Positions 50,596 to 61,657 of a stretch of 64,000 bases of DNA are shown here, one piece after another. Numbering within the stretch: position 1 is the stretch's first letter; each line of letters begins with the position of its first letter. The stretch covers positions 2,542,001 to 2,606,000 of the forward strand of contig OU862922.1 of the NCBI GenBank assembly GCA_917880885.1, read 5' to 3'. Made by a program: the position numbers and the translations under genes. This stretch comes from Limnephilus marmoratus. Taxonomy: Eukaryota; Arthropoda; Insecta; Trichoptera; Limnephilidae. Below the pieces are notes generated by a model. It saw only the letters and a program-made list of their open reading frames with translations, had not been told where the DNA came from and made no database searches.

Positions 50596-50872
50596 CTGCT
50601 CTCTTTCTTGAGCCAACATTTAGGAAAACCGTACAGCATTACAATCTTGAATGCGGCGTGAGTACCGCCGTCCTGGTAATCACATATTGGATAACCAGGT
50701 CTGCCGTAGATCACCCCAAGTGGTTCGCCACGTTTGGTGACTCATGGGGTGAGGATTGTCCGGCTCTTGGCAGCAGTTTCGTCTGCTCACCTACTGCGTG
50801 GCGGGCCGCATGGGAAGAAAGGTTGAAGGAGACCTTTGACCTCTCCAACAGTACTCTCTTGGAACAACGCCT

Positions 50873-51109
50873 TTTTTTTTACAGTGAATACCGCACAAGA
50901 ATCTCAACTGCTCCCGTCTGGAGCCAGTGAGACTATGGCATCCCCAATTGGAGTATGTTGTGCGGGTGAAGGTATAGGGGAGGGGAAGTAGGTGGGGAAG
51001 AGGAAGGTTGGGAAGTACCTGGCTATTCAGATCTGGTCACTAAACACGGCTAAAGCCATTGTCAAGCAACGTTTCAATTCTGAATGGTGGTCTTACACCA
51101 AGGCGATAC
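50873..51109 (-). mobile_element. SINE-A inserted in family B
   Basis: Poly-T, 'acagtgaataccgcacaag', 'ccccaattggagtatgttg', 'ctattcagatctggtcac' and 'cttacaccaaggcgatactg'. It is 5'-truncated before the head and interrupts family B between 'aacgcc' and 'cacagaaatggg'. Confidence 0.75.
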
Positions 51110-51154
51110 TGCACAGAAATGGGAGAGATGGATTCATATGTCCGTCAATCCTAG

Positions 51155-51428
51155 CAATGGTTATCCGTGAGTTTTCAATAAGCTAGAGTGCTAAGATTGA
51201 AAAATACGACCCTATTCGTTTTCAACAACATCATTGTAGCTGAAAACGATTTTTTTTGTATGAAGACATACTGAAATGAGAATGCGGTGATCCCCAATCT
51301 GGAAGTATCCTGAAAATCTTCGTACAAAATATAGAAATTTTGATAAAAAAAATCATTTTCAGCTGCAACAACGTCGTATTTTTCAATCTTATGACTCCAT
51401 CTGACTGAAAACTTACGGACCGCCACTG
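51155..51428. mobile_element. hAT-type MITE in family B
   Basis: 274 bp. Left end CAATGGTTATCCGTGAGTTT; right end, on the opposite strand, CAGTGGCGGTCCGTAAGTTT. Target duplication 'aatcctag' / 'actcctag' (51147-51154, 51429-51436; 7 of 8 match). Subterminal 'aagattgaaaaatacga' also occurs inverted on the right. No coding capacity. Confidence 0.75.
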
Positions 51429-53261
51429 ACTCCTAGACATATTGATCTCCATATTTCTACCCACCCCTCATGCCCCTCATTCCTTTTTCCTTCCAGACCT
51501 TCCTCTACTTCCTTTCCTAAAATGTGTAGAGGACTACACATCCCCAAAGATGACCTGGACCTTGAAGAGATTTTTTTGTGTGGGGCTAATGTAAAAAAAA
51601 CATGTTCAAATGACAAGATACTTTAGCTTATTTTAACCACAGATATTGTAAGTTCAAAACCAGAACAAATCAAAGACTCGTGAAAAATTACGAGATTGTC
51701 TGAATTCTCGATAAATCATTTTCAATTTCGAAGATGGCATAAAATTTTTTTCTTCCTGTTAAACATATAATTTTTCAAACAACCAGTTCTTAGATGCGTT
51801 TTTAGATTTTCACGGCCAAAAGTATTTTCTTTATTTGTTTTTAACAATAAACAAATAGCGATAAAAACCAGTTCTTATTTTGAAAACGATGACACTTTAA
51901 TTCAAAGCAAATATGAAATGAAATGAATGAATGAATGAAATGAATCTTACCTAGCACCACACATTTTCAATACCTTCCTAACACAAACAAAAACTTACGT
52001 CACCCCAAATAATTTGAATTGGCTTTTCAAAAGATTTGTAATATGGTTGAATGAAAAGGAAAGAACAGACATTCAAAATATTCTAATATTCTAAATAAAT
52101 AACATTTCATACAAGTTCTCACGAAATTATATAATATTCCATAGACATCCAAATTCAATAGACCAGAAATAACAGGTGAGGGGAAAAATCAACTATGGCG
52201 GTACGAAGAGGGGAAGATGACTGTCATTGGTTGAAAAATTAATCTGACAGTATATAGGCATCTCGCATTATAATATCATCATTTAGTTCTTAAAAGCAAA
52301 ATCTGCTTTGAATGAATAGACCTTTTTACATGGGAGCGCGAATTGCTTGCCACGATAATAAAATATTTGCGTAGGCCAAATGTACACCCCAAAAAGATTC
52401 GCCCGTTTTCACATAGCAATATTTTTTTGCCGTGTTTAGTTAAGACACTTTTACAAATGTTTCATAATTTACTTACCCCTGTAACCAGCGACGAGCACAC
52501 TAAGGAACCGCCCACATTTATGTGCACACTGATATGTAGGTATGTTGTATAGCACAAGCTACTGTTTTGGCGTGTTATTTTTTCGTTAAATGTATAGATG
52601 TTAGCTTCGCCCTGCCCACGGCAAGAATGATGACGTCACACATTTTAGATTCAAGCGATTCTCTATCCCCTCCACATGGGGCGAACTGGCGCCAAGGAGG
52701 AGCTCCAGCCGGTTCCATGGCGAGGGGGAAATAATACGTTTTTATCACTTAGGGCAGGTCCAGATATATTCATATGTCCGTGTAATATTCAAATAAAACA
52801 AATACGAGAAACTGCAATTTTGCAATATTAATTATTATGATTAATTATTAATTATTACTTCTATTATGTAACCGCTATATTCAACTGTCACAAAATTTTA
52901 ATTTACTTTTATCTAAAAAACAAAGTATGTATGTAAATATTTAATATACCAACATATAATTTATCTTTTTTATCTTTTTACATACATATATATTTGTTTA
53001 AATACACACATTTCTTTTGGAACAAACATAATATGTGATTTACTCGCCTCGGAACAGACTTTGTCTAGTGAGGCGGGTAAAAGAAAAGAAAACAATGTAA
53101 ATAACCATGAAACTAAATAAACGCCCGGGTTGCCGGCACTGAAACTGAAAAAAAAAAGAAACTTCTTAACCATCTTCTCACATCTTTTTATTTCGCTTTA
53201 TTTTACCTCAAAACAATCCCCAAATAAATTGGAGAACAACCAAATTGAATTCTCGTTATTT

Positions 53262-53680
53262 GTTTTCGAGGTGTTATATCGTGTTGCGCTACCTCTTTCT
53301 TTAGTCAATTTTTCGGAAAGCGTTGCAGTGTCCATCAACAGGACAGATCAAGGGCGGATCCAGGGGGGGGGGGTCATGGGGTCATGACCCCCCCCTGGGC
53401 AGGGTCCAGGACCTAGGTGGACCTACTTTTTACTTGTATCTATTATAATTAAAATTAAATTATAACTGATTGTGACTTGACCACGACTGTGTGACCCCCC
53501 CCCTGGCGCTATTTGACGCCCCCCTGGCGCCAAAGCTGGATCCGCCCTTGGGACAGATGCGGCAGATCCGGCAGCGTCGTCTGAAACTTTGGCTAAAGAA
53601 ACATCATGGCATAATTGGCATAACACCCCAAAAACAAATAACGAAAATACTTTTGGCCGTGAAAATCTAAAAACGTATCT
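53262..53680. repeat. PLE-2 repeat interrupted by a MITE
   Basis: 53262-53348 ('gttgcgctacctctttcttt', 'agcgttgcagtgtccatc') and 53559-53680 ('ggctaaagaaacatcatgg', 'caaataacgaaaatactttt', 'ggccgtgaaaatctaaaa') belong to an inverted PLE-2 pair. The hammerhead-like cores are degraded. Confidence 0.5.
53349..53550. mobile_element. 202-bp hAT-type MITE with perfect TSD
   Basis: 15-bp inverted ends CAAGGGCGGATCCAG. Exact 8-bp target duplication 'ggacagat' at 53341-53348 and 53551-53558. The interior has G- and C-runs that can fold ('gggggggggtcatgggg' against 'catgaccccccc'). Confidence 0.85.
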
Positions 53681-53689
53681 AGCTAAATT

Positions 53690-54330
53690 GAATTTAAAAA
53701 AATATATAAAGTAACTATCAAAAGCGATTATAAAAACGCACTTCACTCCTCTGTACTTAAATCAACGCAAATGTGAAATTTTATACAAAAAATACATCTT
53801 CCAAAAGGGTTATTTACATTTGTATATATTCACGCGAAATTGTCATCATTCTCACATGTCGATAAAAAGCATGCAAACATTTTCCGAAAACAGTCGCGGA
53901 GTGGCTAAGTAATTCGGAGGAACCGTATTAAGGGAAATATTCAGAACTGTCACATACCCGCCTTTGCATACAATGGAGCAAGACTGGGCGATGACTGTAT
54001 GCGCTGCTTACATGACTTTTGTCATTATTATTTAAGCGTATTTATTTATGCAAAGTATGTCAACTTATACATTTTATAAGAGGCTGGTGAAAAGGCCGGG
54101 TCTTCTCTGGCTCGTGCTGACTGTAATTTATGTGCGCTACCTTATTTCGCGGGTTTGCCTTTCGTGTTAGCACAAAAAGGTGGCCGTATCCGATGGGAAA
54201 AGAACACTAAAAACGGCTGATGGTTTATTTAGTGTCTGAAAATAATATATATTTTAAACCAATATTTGAACTTAATAACGCGAAAAATATTTTATTATAT
54301 TTTATTAATATTATTATATCTATTATTGTG
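53690..54330. other. Unassigned intronic DNA
   Basis: No supported feature. Confidence 0.35.
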
Positions 54331-54334
54331 GTAT

Positions 54335-54762
54335 ACCGGCAACCATTTACTGGATAGCCAACACCTCTGCCATAGGTCACCCTAAGTGGCTCGCTACGTT
54401 TGGTGACTTAGCCGGGGTGCCCGGGTTCATGGGGTGAGGTTTGTCCGGGTCTTGGCAGCGGATGCGTCTGCCCATCAGCTGCGTGGCAGGCCGGATTGAA
54501 TGGTTGAGGGAGTCTCTTTGAGTTCTCCAGCCATACTTTCTCGGAACATCGCCTTGCACCGTAGTGGTAGGGATGGATTCGTACGTCCGTCGCACTGACC
54601 CCCAGATTCTTACCCACCTCTAACACCCTTTTCCTTCCCAGAACTTCCTCTCCTTCCTTTCACAAAAAGACCCTCTCACAGCATCCCCAAAGATGACATA
54701 GGCCCTCAATGGAATTATTTTCCTCAGGGCCTCCTGTGTGGAGCTAATGTAAAAAAAAATAA
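54335..54762 (+). mobile_element. Family B retroposon
   Basis: 'caaccatttactggatagcc', 'caccctaagtggctcgctac', 'tcatggggtgaggtttgtcc', 'cctcctgtgtggagctaatg' and poly-A (54751-54760). Confidence 0.75.
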
Positions 54763-54809
54763 TTACACGAAAATATATTTCAAACTGTTTCAGTGGAACA
54801 ATATAATTT

Positions 54810-55235
54810 TGGTACCGCCGCTCCGGGAACCGTTTATTGGAAGACCAACACATCTGCCATAAGTCACCCCAAGTGCTTTGCTACGTTTGGTGATTAAGCA
54901 GGAATGCCCGAGCTTTTGGGGGTGAGATTTGTCTAGGTCTTAGTGGCGAATGCGAGTGCTCCAGTGCTGCGGATCAGGAGAGACTGCTTGATCTAGACCT
55001 CTCCAGCGGGACTCTCTTGACCCATCGCCGTACACCGCATGGGATGGATGGATTCATACGTCTCTCACTCTTCGACACTTTGACCCCCTCATTCCTACGC
55101 ACCCCTCATATATGCTTCCTTCCTCTCCTTCCTTTCTCTAAAAAGACCCTTCACACAGCATCCCCAAAGATGACATAGGCGTTGAGGAATTTTTTCGCTC
55201 TAAACTTTCTGTGTGGAGCTTTTGTAAAACAATAT
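54810..55235 (+). mobile_element. Family B retroposon, adjacent second copy
   Basis: 'ggtaccgccgctccgggaac', 'caccccaagtgctttgctac', 'cacagcatccccaaagatga' and 'ttctgtgtggagcttttgta'. It is in the same orientation as, and about 50 bp after, the 54335 copy. It ends 60 bp before the next exon. Confidence 0.75.
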
Positions 55236-55295
55236 AAGACCATCAAATATTGTTATTAAAAATATAAGAGCAACAAATATTGTTATTTTTCACAG

Positions 55296-55402
55296 CGGAG
55301 AATGGCATTTGGGATGGGACAAGTCTGACCTTCAAGGAGTCTCCTGGTATCACCTCTTGCACTGGGAGTGCCTGAGAGAAGCACAGTCCAAACACCGATT
55401 GA
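55296..55402 (+). CDS. dys: Dysfusion/NPAS4-like bHLH-PAS factor, internal exon 2
   Basis: 107 bp. Acceptor 'tgttatttttcacag' (AG 55294-55295), donor A/GTGAGT (GT at 55403). Joined to the 49440 exon, the split codon AA+C gives Asn. The frame then reads 'GEWHLGWDKSDLQGVSWYHL' and 'LHWECLREAQSKHRL'. This is the middle of PAS-B: the G..S.L.G.SWY.L.H motif is shared by PAS-B domains, and HWECxREAQSKHRL is, from memory, specific to dysfusion/NPAS4-type proteins. The exon ends in phase 1, so the next codon starts with A. No continuing exon was found in the remaining 8.6 kb, so it lies outside the window. Confidence 0.85.
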
Positions 55403-55862
55403 GTGAGTACAATTTTATTAAAAAAAAAAATTTCGTTACCTGGAAGCTGCAAGTGTTTTTGCTCAAAAATTGAAATATCCTCCTTCATATTCTAAATGAA
55501 TCTGAAAAATTGGATCGCACACTGACCTTTTTAAATCCTAACTTAACCTAATGTGTAAGCCTAACATGTAAGCTTAACCAGATATAAAATAAAAGACAAT
55601 ATAACACCACAAACCTATTTTATACTAATTTCTCCTGTACGATGACTATTTTCTAGAGACGGTCGATATTCCTGTAGAAAGTGTTTCAATCAACTCTTCG
55701 ATAAACCATTACCAATTATTCTAAATCGAAATCTATTTTTTTTTTTTTCTGTAAATGTAAAATCATTTAATTGTCATCATATTATGATTGAGGTTTTGGT
55801 AATCTCTAAATGTTTTCAAATACAATCAGTTGAGCAAAACCACTTAGAGTCAGCACACACAT
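55403..55862 (+). other. Start of next intron, unassigned
   Basis: Strong GTGAGT donor, then AT-rich sequence without a recognised repeat. Confidence 0.4.
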
Positions 55863-55865
55863 CTA

Positions 55866-55975
55866 TCGGATCTGCCCTTATGATGGACACTGCAACGCTG
55901 TCCGAAACGTTGGCTAAAGAAGGAGGTAGCGCAACACGGCATAACACCCCAAAAACAAATAACGAAAAAACATAT
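55866..55975 (+). repeat. PLE-2 repeat arm
   Basis: 'tctgcccttatgatggacac', 'gctgtccgaaacgttggc', 'aggaggtagcgcaacacgg' and 'aaaaacaaataacgaaaaa'. The hammerhead-like core is nearly intact: stem II GGACA/UGUCC and GAAACGUU are perfect, but CUGAUGA has become CUUAUGA. Confidence 0.55.
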
Positions 55976-56084
55976 TAAGTCATTCATTTTTTCACAGCCT
56001 ATAAAAACTTAAAAACTAGTATTTATGTGTTGCAATTCCAACATTTAAATGTCGAACCGACTTATATAATAACGAATAATGTAA

Positions 56085-56545
56085 TACCAGCTTTTGCCTC
56101 CGGCTTCGCACGCGCCACTCACCCCCCCCCCCCCCCCCCCAACTCCCCACACCATCCCCAACCAACCCCCTCTATACCCGTTACATTAATTTTTCAAACA
56201 GCTCGCAAAAACGTAACACCTGTTAAAACGTAACAATCAAACACGCGCAGTAAATTTTAACTTTAATAGGGATCTCCATAGTAACCTAAACAAATAACAA
56301 AATGACAGCGCACGTCAAACAATTACTTAGCGACGCTTTGCTTTTCGTCTGGACAATAAACGTATAATAAATAATTTAATAACACCAGAGCATACCAATA
56401 TATATAGCCTATAGTACTCGCAAATAATTTAACTTTCTATTAGTGAAAGAATTTTTAAAATCCATTCAGTAGGTTTTGCATGAAAGAGTAACAAACATCC
56501 AAACTTTCGCCTTCATAATATTAATAAAATTAATAGGATGTTTTA
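56085..56545 (+). repeat. RTE-like retroposon 3' unit
   Basis: 'cagcttttgcctccggcttc', a C-run (about 56123-56141), 'atccattcagtaggttttgc', 'atgaaagagtaacaaacatc' and 'actttcgccttcataatatt'. It has the same end structure as 23138-23530. Confidence 0.55.
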
Positions 56546-56649
56546 CTCAATAAAAATTTAAAAAATTATGACCTCACACAGATCTCCAATTGTCATCAAT
56601 TTGTTACAAGTATGTACATATACTGTATAATCCTTTTACTTTAAAGTGG

Positions 56650-57770
56650 CGTTAACTAGTTGCGATCACCAATTGAAAAGCGTAAATAATACGTCGTTAT
56701 TTTTGCAATAAATTAGCGATTTCATATTTCGCAAACTTTTGCTGAGGAAGTAACTAAATCACCATGTTTGAAAATGTGGAATGTTCCTAAAATAATCGCT
56801 CATAGCTTTGACTGTATACATAGAGGAATTGTTAATGTTTGTGACTGTGAAAAAATAGATTTCACAAATGAATATACTTATCTGGGAATAATTGTTGATA
56901 ACAATTTTAAGTGGGATAAACAAGTGGCTAAAATTTGTAACCAGCTCAGATCCTTAGCTAGTAACTTTTACAAATTAAAATTTATTTTGCCTCATTGTAC
57001 TCTTAAACTCATATATTTTTTTATGGTCGAATCCATCCTTAGATATGGTATTCGAACTTGGAGACATGCAAGCACTACTTACATTAAATATATTGAAAAT
57101 TTACAAACTGCCATAATAAAAAAAATTGTCACAACAAATATTTACAAACAGAGACATAACTTAAAACTACTGTATGGCTCAGAGAGCCTACTTACAATAA
57201 AAGGTCTCCACTGGTTCACTACTATTATGGATAACATGGGGGAAAGCCCTTACAAACACCTACTTGTACACAAACATACCACAAGATTTAGAGAAGGAAA
57301 GGGCCTAAAAACTCCTCGAATATTAAATAAATATGGAAGCCGTACTCTTGAATATCTAATACCAGTGATTTTCAATAAAATCAATAAAAACATAAAATTT
57401 GAAAAAAATGAGAGACTGTCCTAAAATGATAAAACTATGGTTAATGAACGAAAACTCCATGTATCTTTGAATATCTTAATAAAGTTGCCTACATATTGAG
57501 GCAGATATATTGAAATATCTTATATATTTATGATTGTAAGTTAAATTATCTAATATTACTATGTGATCTATTCTAATGTTTCCTTAAAACTATAAATGTA
57601 TTTACTAATATTTTTCTTAGATATTATATTAAGAATGTTTAAATTGTTAGAACCTTCAGACAAGCTGTCATATGACAGCTTTGTAGATCTACTCAAATTT
57701 TTGTACAAAATGTATTATGTTATTTAATAAAATAAAAAAAAATAAAAAAATAAAATAAAACAAAAAAAAA
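56650..57770 (+). pseudogene. 5'-truncated LINE with C-terminal ORF2
   Basis: The ORF at 56768-57424 starts after the RT active site. It has the thumb motif 'YTYLGIIVDNNFKWDKQVAK', then 'ILRYGIRTWRHASTTYI' and 'IENLQTAIIKKIV', and the C-terminal 'YGSRTLEYLIPVIFNKI'. This is the usual post-RT arrangement of CR1/Jockey-type ORF2. The 3' UTR ends in an A-rich tail at 57728-57770. The YADD box is absent because of 5' truncation. Confidence 0.75.
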
Positions 57771-57774
57771 GTTA

Positions 57775-58550
57775 AGAATAGTCGATAAAAAAATTATAGC
57801 TGACAAAATTAATTTCAGAGTGTAATGTTTGTCTTGTGGTGACATTTATGTTGCAATATCACAAATGGGGCAGCCAAAACATTCTTCCTACATGCTGAGA
57901 TAAAGAAAATTCGTCATACACTTCGTTAATTGTAAAGTGTTGAAATATTTGATATACAAGGAGTTTTATAGCCGGGTATAAAAGCTATTAATCTAATTAA
58001 AATTAAGTACCTAATTAACGTGTTCACGAATTAAAATTCTCAAGAAAAAACCTTGATTGTGATGATTCATTCGATATCACAGTGAAATAACACGGGCTCT
58101 AATTAAACTGGTTTAAGTTTAAATAACACATCACAAAGAAGCATTTATTCCTGATGTTAATGTTTTACAAATCATATCAACTATATCAAATGATAACGGA
58201 GTTCACAAGAAAAAAAAATCGTAAAATCTTGAAGAAGTTCCTGAATCTACTTAATCATGTAGTCATCAAAGAGTAAAACATTTTTTGTACCCAAATAAAA
58301 AACGCTATACGGCCAAACACGAAACGGAGAGAAATCTATTAAAACCGTTTTAATTGATTTATACGTCTACGGCCATTAAAAAAATACTTAAGATGAAATG
58401 GTTTTTTTTTCTGGTGCACATTAACAACTATTATGCCACTTGTCTGCGAGAAATATTCGATCTTTTAAAATCGTTCACAACCGATGCGAATGGTTTCAAG
58501 ATGATTACTTGATTTGCACAATATTATAGAATTATTTATCATACAATTTT
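57775..58550. other. Unassigned AT-rich DNA
   Basis: No supported feature. Confidence 0.35.
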
Positions 58551-58555
58551 ATATC

Positions 58556-58640
58556 TTTTCATCTACTGTGTGGCAGGCCGGATTGGAAGAGACTGATTGA
58601 GGGAGACATTTTGACCTCTCCAGCTGGACTAGTCTAGATT
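58556..58640 (+). repeat. Family B internal fragment
   Basis: 'actgtgtggcaggccggatt', 'gactgattgagggagac' and 'gacctctccagctggact'. Confidence 0.5.
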
Positions 58641-58722
58641 GACCAAATATATTGAAATATAAGAGAAATGCTATCCGCAGATTTTACAGGGTGGGACTGT
58701 GTTTCCTGGCATCGCCGATATT

Positions 58723-58865
58723 ATTAACCAATACTACAGCACACCTTCAAAAATTCAACTAAATGAATGATTTTTTTCCGTATTCAAAGCAAATTGTTAA
58801 CGAATACTATTGCACACCTTCAAAAATCAACTAAATGAACGATTTCTTTCCGTATTCAAACTTTG
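58723..58865 (+). repeat. Tandem duplication of about 72 bp
   Basis: 'gcacaccttcaaaaattcaa', 'ctaaatgaatgattt' and 'ttccgtattcaaa' occur twice in direct tandem with few changes. Confidence 0.8.
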
Positions 58866-58929
58866 CTCTTTAGGAAATAGTCCGCCGACAGTCGGGTGGC
58901 CATCATAGCATATCTCTTGTATTTCAATA

Positions 58930-59270
58930 CCTTTGCTCTGGCCTTACACCGCAGTGGGAGGGATGGATTCATACGTCCGTCACTCCTGGATACAATGTTA
59001 TAACTTTTCACCTACTGCGTGGCCGGCCGGATTGGGAAAGACTGGTTGAGGAAGACCTTTCGACCTCTTTTATCCTTCCGGACTCTCTTGATCCATCGCC
59101 TTGCACCGGGATAGATTCATACGTCCATCACTCCTGGACATATTGACCCCCAGATTGCTACCCATCCCTCATATCTTTTTTTCCTTCCCAGAACTTCCTT
59201 TCCATAAAAGGATCCTTCAAACAGCATCCCCAAAGATGACATAGGCCATAAAGATTTTTTTACCCAGCCT
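58930..59270 (+). mobile_element. Family B, rearranged
   Basis: 58930-59000 ('gcagtgggagggatggattc', 'atacgtccgtcactcctgg') is followed by a second partial copy 59008-59270 starting earlier in the unit ('cctactgcgtggccggccgg'). It runs to 'cagcatccccaaagatgaca'. The 3' hairpin is lost. Confidence 0.6.
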
Positions 59271-59284
59271 GAAAGCTCTGAAAA

Positions 59285-60080
59285 ATAAACCACTTCTTGT
59301 TTACACTCCATACGATAAGCAGATCTGAGTTATGTGTGAAGCTTTCATTTGAAAATGAAATTTAAAAATTTTAACCTAACTTAAAATAAATACAACGAAT
59401 AAGTAATCTTTGCAGAAGAAGTTTATATTATTAATCAATCTAAATCAAACGGATCGAGACAGAAAAAAATGAAGATAAAAGTATTTTAGTTTATTAGGGA
59501 AATAAACAGTTATACATATTTTGTTAATGTAATTACATATCACATGGTTGCGAAGTTTCCGCAAAAATTCATAGTACAATAGAAAGACATAGATGATTAA
59601 AAAAAATGAAATGGCAGAAAAAGAAAAAAAGGATTAAAAACACAGATTAAATTAAATATGCCATTAAACTTTTTCCTTAGTATATTTTCACATGGACATG
59701 ATTAAAAAAAGAACAACATAATTAAATTGAGAAAATAATACACAGCAGGGGTAGGGGGTTCGTTATTAACAATTTGTTTAAATTATTTCAACGAGCATTA
59801 TGCATTTAGTAAATTGACCTGAGGTCAAATCTATCTTAGGGACCAAATTTGACGCTGAAAGAAGTATTTGTTTAGATCTGATTTTTTTTTATTACGCACC
59901 AGATTTAAATGTCCGGGTTAAATTTTCCCCCCAAAAAAAAAAAAAAAAAAAAAAAAAAAGAAGGAAAAACTAAACCCTTTCATACATTTCCCCAAATGAT
60001 CATCCAGTGAATCCACGTTATGCAATTGCACTATATAAGTATTATAAATACAAAACAATACAAGAACAACATGTCAACCC
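59285..60080. other. Unassigned; poly-A run
   Basis: AT-rich. A pure A run of about 27 bases at 59932-59959 may be the tail of a decayed retroposon. Otherwise nothing seen. Confidence 0.35.
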
Positions 60081-60084
60081 ACTA

Positions 60085-60450
60085 GAGACCAAATGGGAAT
60101 ATAATTCACCGACTCCAGATATTTTCATATCAGAGGGTTCGGCTCTGTGGCATTTCTAATTGAACCTATAAATCCTACTGATCCCTCAATATAAATATTT
60201 AAAAAATCTTTTGTAATCCTACATGTATTTAAAATTACTGCTTTTTGCATTTTTATATACAAATTCTTTGACAAATCTAATATGCTTAAATTTTTAATCA
60301 GATTCCTAGGTATTATGCCAGTGGCCGAAATAACAAATGGTAATATTTTTATAGTCCGAGAATGCCAAATTCTTTTAATCTCATTTCCTAAATCTGTGTA
60401 TTTTCTAATTTTTTAATTATTTTCAATCATTTTTATTGATAATATATTTC
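60085..60450 (-). pseudogene. LINE C-terminus relic
   Basis: The minus frame reads 'KYTDLGNEIKRIWHSRTIKI', 'LPFVISATGIIPRNL' and 'MQKAVILNTCRITKDFL'. This matches the 'KYQDL..EI..MW....... IPVV..ALG..P' and 'Q..AL..T..I.R..L' pattern common at the C-terminus of several animal LINE ORF2 proteins. The RT domain is not present. Confidence 0.55.
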
Positions 60451-60459
60451 AATTTTAAA

Positions 60460-61400
60460 ATTACTAATATTAACCTCAACTAATCCCAATATTTTGTCAG
60501 CTGCTATCTTTTTTTACATTTTTATAAAATATTTACCCAAATATATCTTTAACCTAGGTAGTACCTCGGATATACCCCGATTTTTTCTGGTTCACAAAAA
60601 TGTATGTGTATTTGAGTATATGTCAGCACAAAGCTCTATTTAGAAATCAAGAATATTTTTTCGTTTTTCCACTTTATTAAAAAAAAAACTCGCTCTTTAA
60701 ATAAAAAGTCATTAACGCTGTTCGGGTTTCGTTCTTGAAATATTTATGCGCGTTGCTGTCTAATTATGAAATTGCTGCAAATCGTCGACTCGTTGGGGAA
60801 CTTAAAAGCTTGGCGCCATGCGTATGAGATCATCGTATAATATTCAGATACATTTCTTATATTATGCCACTTACGTGTCTATTTCTAGTGAACATTAGTC
60901 ATTCGTCGGAATTCATAAACAAAAAACCACTCTTAGTAATACCCTTATAAAAGCTTCGAGAAGAACACTTTTTAAGTTTCATGTAACGATACTAAGTACA
61001 TGACAAAAAACTTTACTGACATTATATAAAGTGATTAAATTGCAGTACATTGACTTGAGAATCAACGAATATTGAGGATGAGTCAGCATTCGAACCAAAA
61101 CATTCATTTGAACAAGAATTATCGACAGAATAAACCTACTCGAAATGCAATATGAGTGACGGTCGGTGTTTTTTTTTGTGCCCTATATGATTTTATTGAC
61201 TTCCACCCGATTTCAATGTTTTGGTTGCACAAAATGATTTATTACCGGTTAAACTGATTTACTTAGAAAATAATTGTGGCATTCTCTACTCTATGGGGTA
61301 CTTTAAAATCTGTTGAAAGATCGGAATATAAACATTAATTAATAAAATAAGGAAAAATATTTACTTCCTACTTCTCAGTATGTTCACAAGACCTAAATCA
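60460..61400. other. Unassigned AT-rich DNA
   Basis: No supported feature. 'gagtgacggtcggtgttttt' at 61153 resembles the hAT-like end at 41314 but has no partner. Confidence 0.35.
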
Positions 61401-61404
61401 TTAA

Positions 61405-61505
61405 AAAAATAATATTTAATTCATGGAGACAATTTTCACGAAGCTCTATCGAAAATCTGGAACAGAAAAATCTGTAAAAGATTCAAATTTGCGGTTCCCT
61501 TTACG
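61405..61505 (-). repeat. Degenerate family C end
   Basis: 'aatatttaattcatggagac', 'gaagctctatcgaaaatctg' and 'acagaaaaatctgtaaaaga' follow the family C terminal segment at 45422-45500. Confidence 0.5.
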
Positions 61506-61657
61506 AGTAAATTCATCCGAATTTGGAATTTTCGTGTCATATTTGGAAAAAATCAGTCGCTACGCGATGCGTTTTTAACCATAAAGTTAAATAATAGAAG
61601 GAAAATAATATAAATTGTTCATATCGAAAAAAGGAGAGTTCTTTGGATTCTCTATAT

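Larger units (their letters stand above)
50650..51595 (+). mobile_element. Family B retroposon split by SINE-A and a hAT MITE
   Basis: Pieces 50650-50872, 51110-51154 and 51437-51595 assemble into one family B copy ('caccccaagtggttcgccac', 'gggagagatggattcata', 'cacatccccaaagatgacct', 'tgtgtggggctaatgt' plus poly-A). Confidence 0.7.
49625..55295 (+). other. 5.67 kb intron of the dysfusion-like gene
   Basis: GT (49625) to AG (55294-55295). It holds SINE-A copies (49745, 50873), a family C-like tRNA-bearing tail (50441), family B copies (50650, 54335, 54810), two hAT MITEs (51155, 53349) and a broken PLE-2 repeat (53262). The stretch 51600-53260 has no recognised feature. The CpG-containing block at 52605-52745, with TGACGTCA at 52632, is the only candidate for conserved control sequence. 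Confidence 0.75.

Noticed and set aside
56027..56233. Proline-rich ORF
   Set aside because: The proline run comes from the homopolymer C tract in an RTE-like tail.
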